NCBI GenBank assembly: GCA_030589825.1
Contig: JAUUZT010000047.1
Coordinates: 1-6,437, forward strand
Direction: 5' to 3'
DNA from: Dehalococcoidia bacterium
GTDB taxonomy: Bacteria; Chloroflexota; Dehalococcoidia; GIF9; AB-539-J10
Length of the DNA: 6,437 nt
Position numbers and translations under genes: made by a program. Position 1 is the first letter of the stretch. Each line of letters opens with the position of its first letter. Below are positions 6,199-6,437 of this stretch, piece after piece. The notes below the pieces were generated by a model. That model was given only the letters and a program-made list of their open reading frames with translations. It searched no databases and was not told the DNA's origin.

Positions 6199-6223
6199 TA
6201 CTCATCATTATAGTAGCTCCGTT
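6199..6223. repeat. Bipartite direct repeat, copy 2
   Basis: TACTCATCAT (6199-6208), eight bases, then CTCCGTT (6217-6223) matches copy 1 in both blocks, with a spacer two bases longer. On the minus strand it is AACGGAG, eight bases, then ATGATGAGTA, opening a 17-codon frame (6208-6155). It overlaps the distal promoter, lying across its spacer and -10. Confidence 0.6.
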
Positions 6224-6234
6224 AATGTTTTCAA
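6207..6234 (-). promoter_or_regulatory. Distal promoter candidate for the 256-residue gene
   Basis: On the minus strand TTGAAA (6234-6229, 5 of 6), a 16-base spacer and a perfect TATAAT (6212-6207) form the better-scoring promoter of this region. It would start transcription near 6200 and give a leader of roughly 155 bases. One copy of the direct repeat overlaps it, with its last bases falling in the -10. Confidence 0.5.
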
Positions 6235-6365
6235 CAATTCAATAATGAGATAAAGTTAACCTGCTTTTAAAAACAAGGGACATTTATGAACAATATTTTG
6301 CTTTACAAGTTCCTGTAATATTATGATATTAACGACTGAATGAACTTTCCTTAGATTAACGTAGA

Positions 6366-6371
6366 TACAAT
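6366..6371 (+). promoter_or_regulatory. -10-like hexamer of the right-edge gene
   Basis: TACAAT (5 of 6) ends ten bases before ATG 6382. The -35 region is poor, with the nearest resemblance TGAACT at 6341-6346 and a 19-base spacer. If used, the transcript would begin within a few bases of the start codon. Confidence 0.35.
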
Positions 6372-6381
6372 ATAAACAAAT

Positions 6382-6437
6382 ATGGCCAAACATTATGTAA
6401 TTTTAATAATAGGTGTTATAGCAGTATCATTTGGTGC
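6382..6437 (+). CDS. Start of a membrane protein, possibly an EamA/DMT-family transporter, cut by window edge
   Basis: Eighteen full codons are visible: a short MAKHY start, then a hydrophobic helix VILIIGVIAVSFG entering the next codon. The string (G)V-x-A-V-S-F-(G/A)-A is typical of the first transmembrane helix of EamA-domain (drug/metabolite transporter superfamily) permeases. That is the basis of the suggestion, and many other membrane proteins could begin similarly. The ATG at 6382 has no Shine-Dalgarno in the preceding 20 bases, which are A+T-rich, and lies ten bases after a TACAAT hexamer, much like ftsH. It is divergent from the 256-residue gene. Confidence 0.5.
   Translation, partial: MAKHYVILIIGVIAVSFG

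Larger units (their letters stand above)
6044..6381. other. Divergent intergenic region left of the right-edge gene
   Basis: These 338 bases hold two promoter candidates and the ribosome binding site for the minus-strand 256-residue gene, the two-copy bipartite repeat, and a -10-like hexamer for the plus-strand gene. Between about 6240 and 6360 there is only an AT-rich inverted repeat (TAATAT, four bases, ATATTA; 6316-6331) and a ten-residue frame (6286-6318) behind an AAGGGA. No RNA gene or longer coding frame is apparent. Confidence 0.7.

Noticed and set aside
6286..6318. Ten-residue frame behind AAGGGA, upstream of the right-edge gene
   Set aside because: Short frames with a purine-rich upstream stretch are common by chance. 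The likely promoter of the downstream gene lies after it, so it would not be in the transcript.
6316..6331. AT-only inverted repeat (TAATAT, four bases, ATATTA)
   Set aside because: It is too weak to form a stable RNA hairpin, has no T-run, and is expected by chance in such A+T-rich sequence.

Overview
This A+T-rich window comes from a bacterial chromosome. It carries an FtsH protease, a methionyl-tRNA synthetase, a CBS-less IMP dehydrogenase relative of the GuaB3 group and one unrecognised protein. Incomplete genes lie at both edges: probable rsfS on the left and a probable EamA-type transporter on the right. The GuaB3-type enzyme, the 552-residue MetRS with four CxxC pairs and a KLSTS signature, and the short FtsH together fit the Chloroflexota (Dehalococcoidia or SAR202-like lineages) best. 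That placement is an inference from family resemblance, not a measured result. No tRNA, rRNA, CRISPR array, insertion sequence or phage gene was seen, and the content is housekeeping.

Layout: 1-105 minus, start of rsfS; 106-230, divergent promoter region; 231-2072 plus, ftsH; a 38-base convergent junction with an AT-rich inverted repeat; 2111-3769 minus, metG with a TTG start and a perfect Shine-Dalgarno; 3770-4086, divergent promoter region; 4087-5232 plus, guaB3; a 40-base convergent junction; 5273-6043 minus, a 256-residue protein with an apparent eight-strand beta/alpha pattern and an acidic tail; 6044-6381, divergent region with a two-block direct repeat and two candidate promoters; 6382-6437 plus, start of a membrane protein.

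The six genes alternate strictly in strand, so each appears to be its own transcription unit, paired head-to-head and tail-to-tail. Functions are loosely themed: ribosome silencing and tRNA charging (translation), membrane proteolysis, and purine nucleotide metabolism. No operon ties them together. Translation signals are mixed. metG, guaB3 and the 256-residue gene have clear Shine-Dalgarno sequences, whereas ftsH and the right-edge gene have none and lie 10-14 bases beyond a -10 hexamer, which suggests leaderless or near-leaderless mRNAs.

The points most worth following are the duplicated bipartite element upstream of the unrecognised gene, that gene itself, the leaderless-looking starts, and the uncertain start of rsfS. 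No clearly new multi-gene system is visible.
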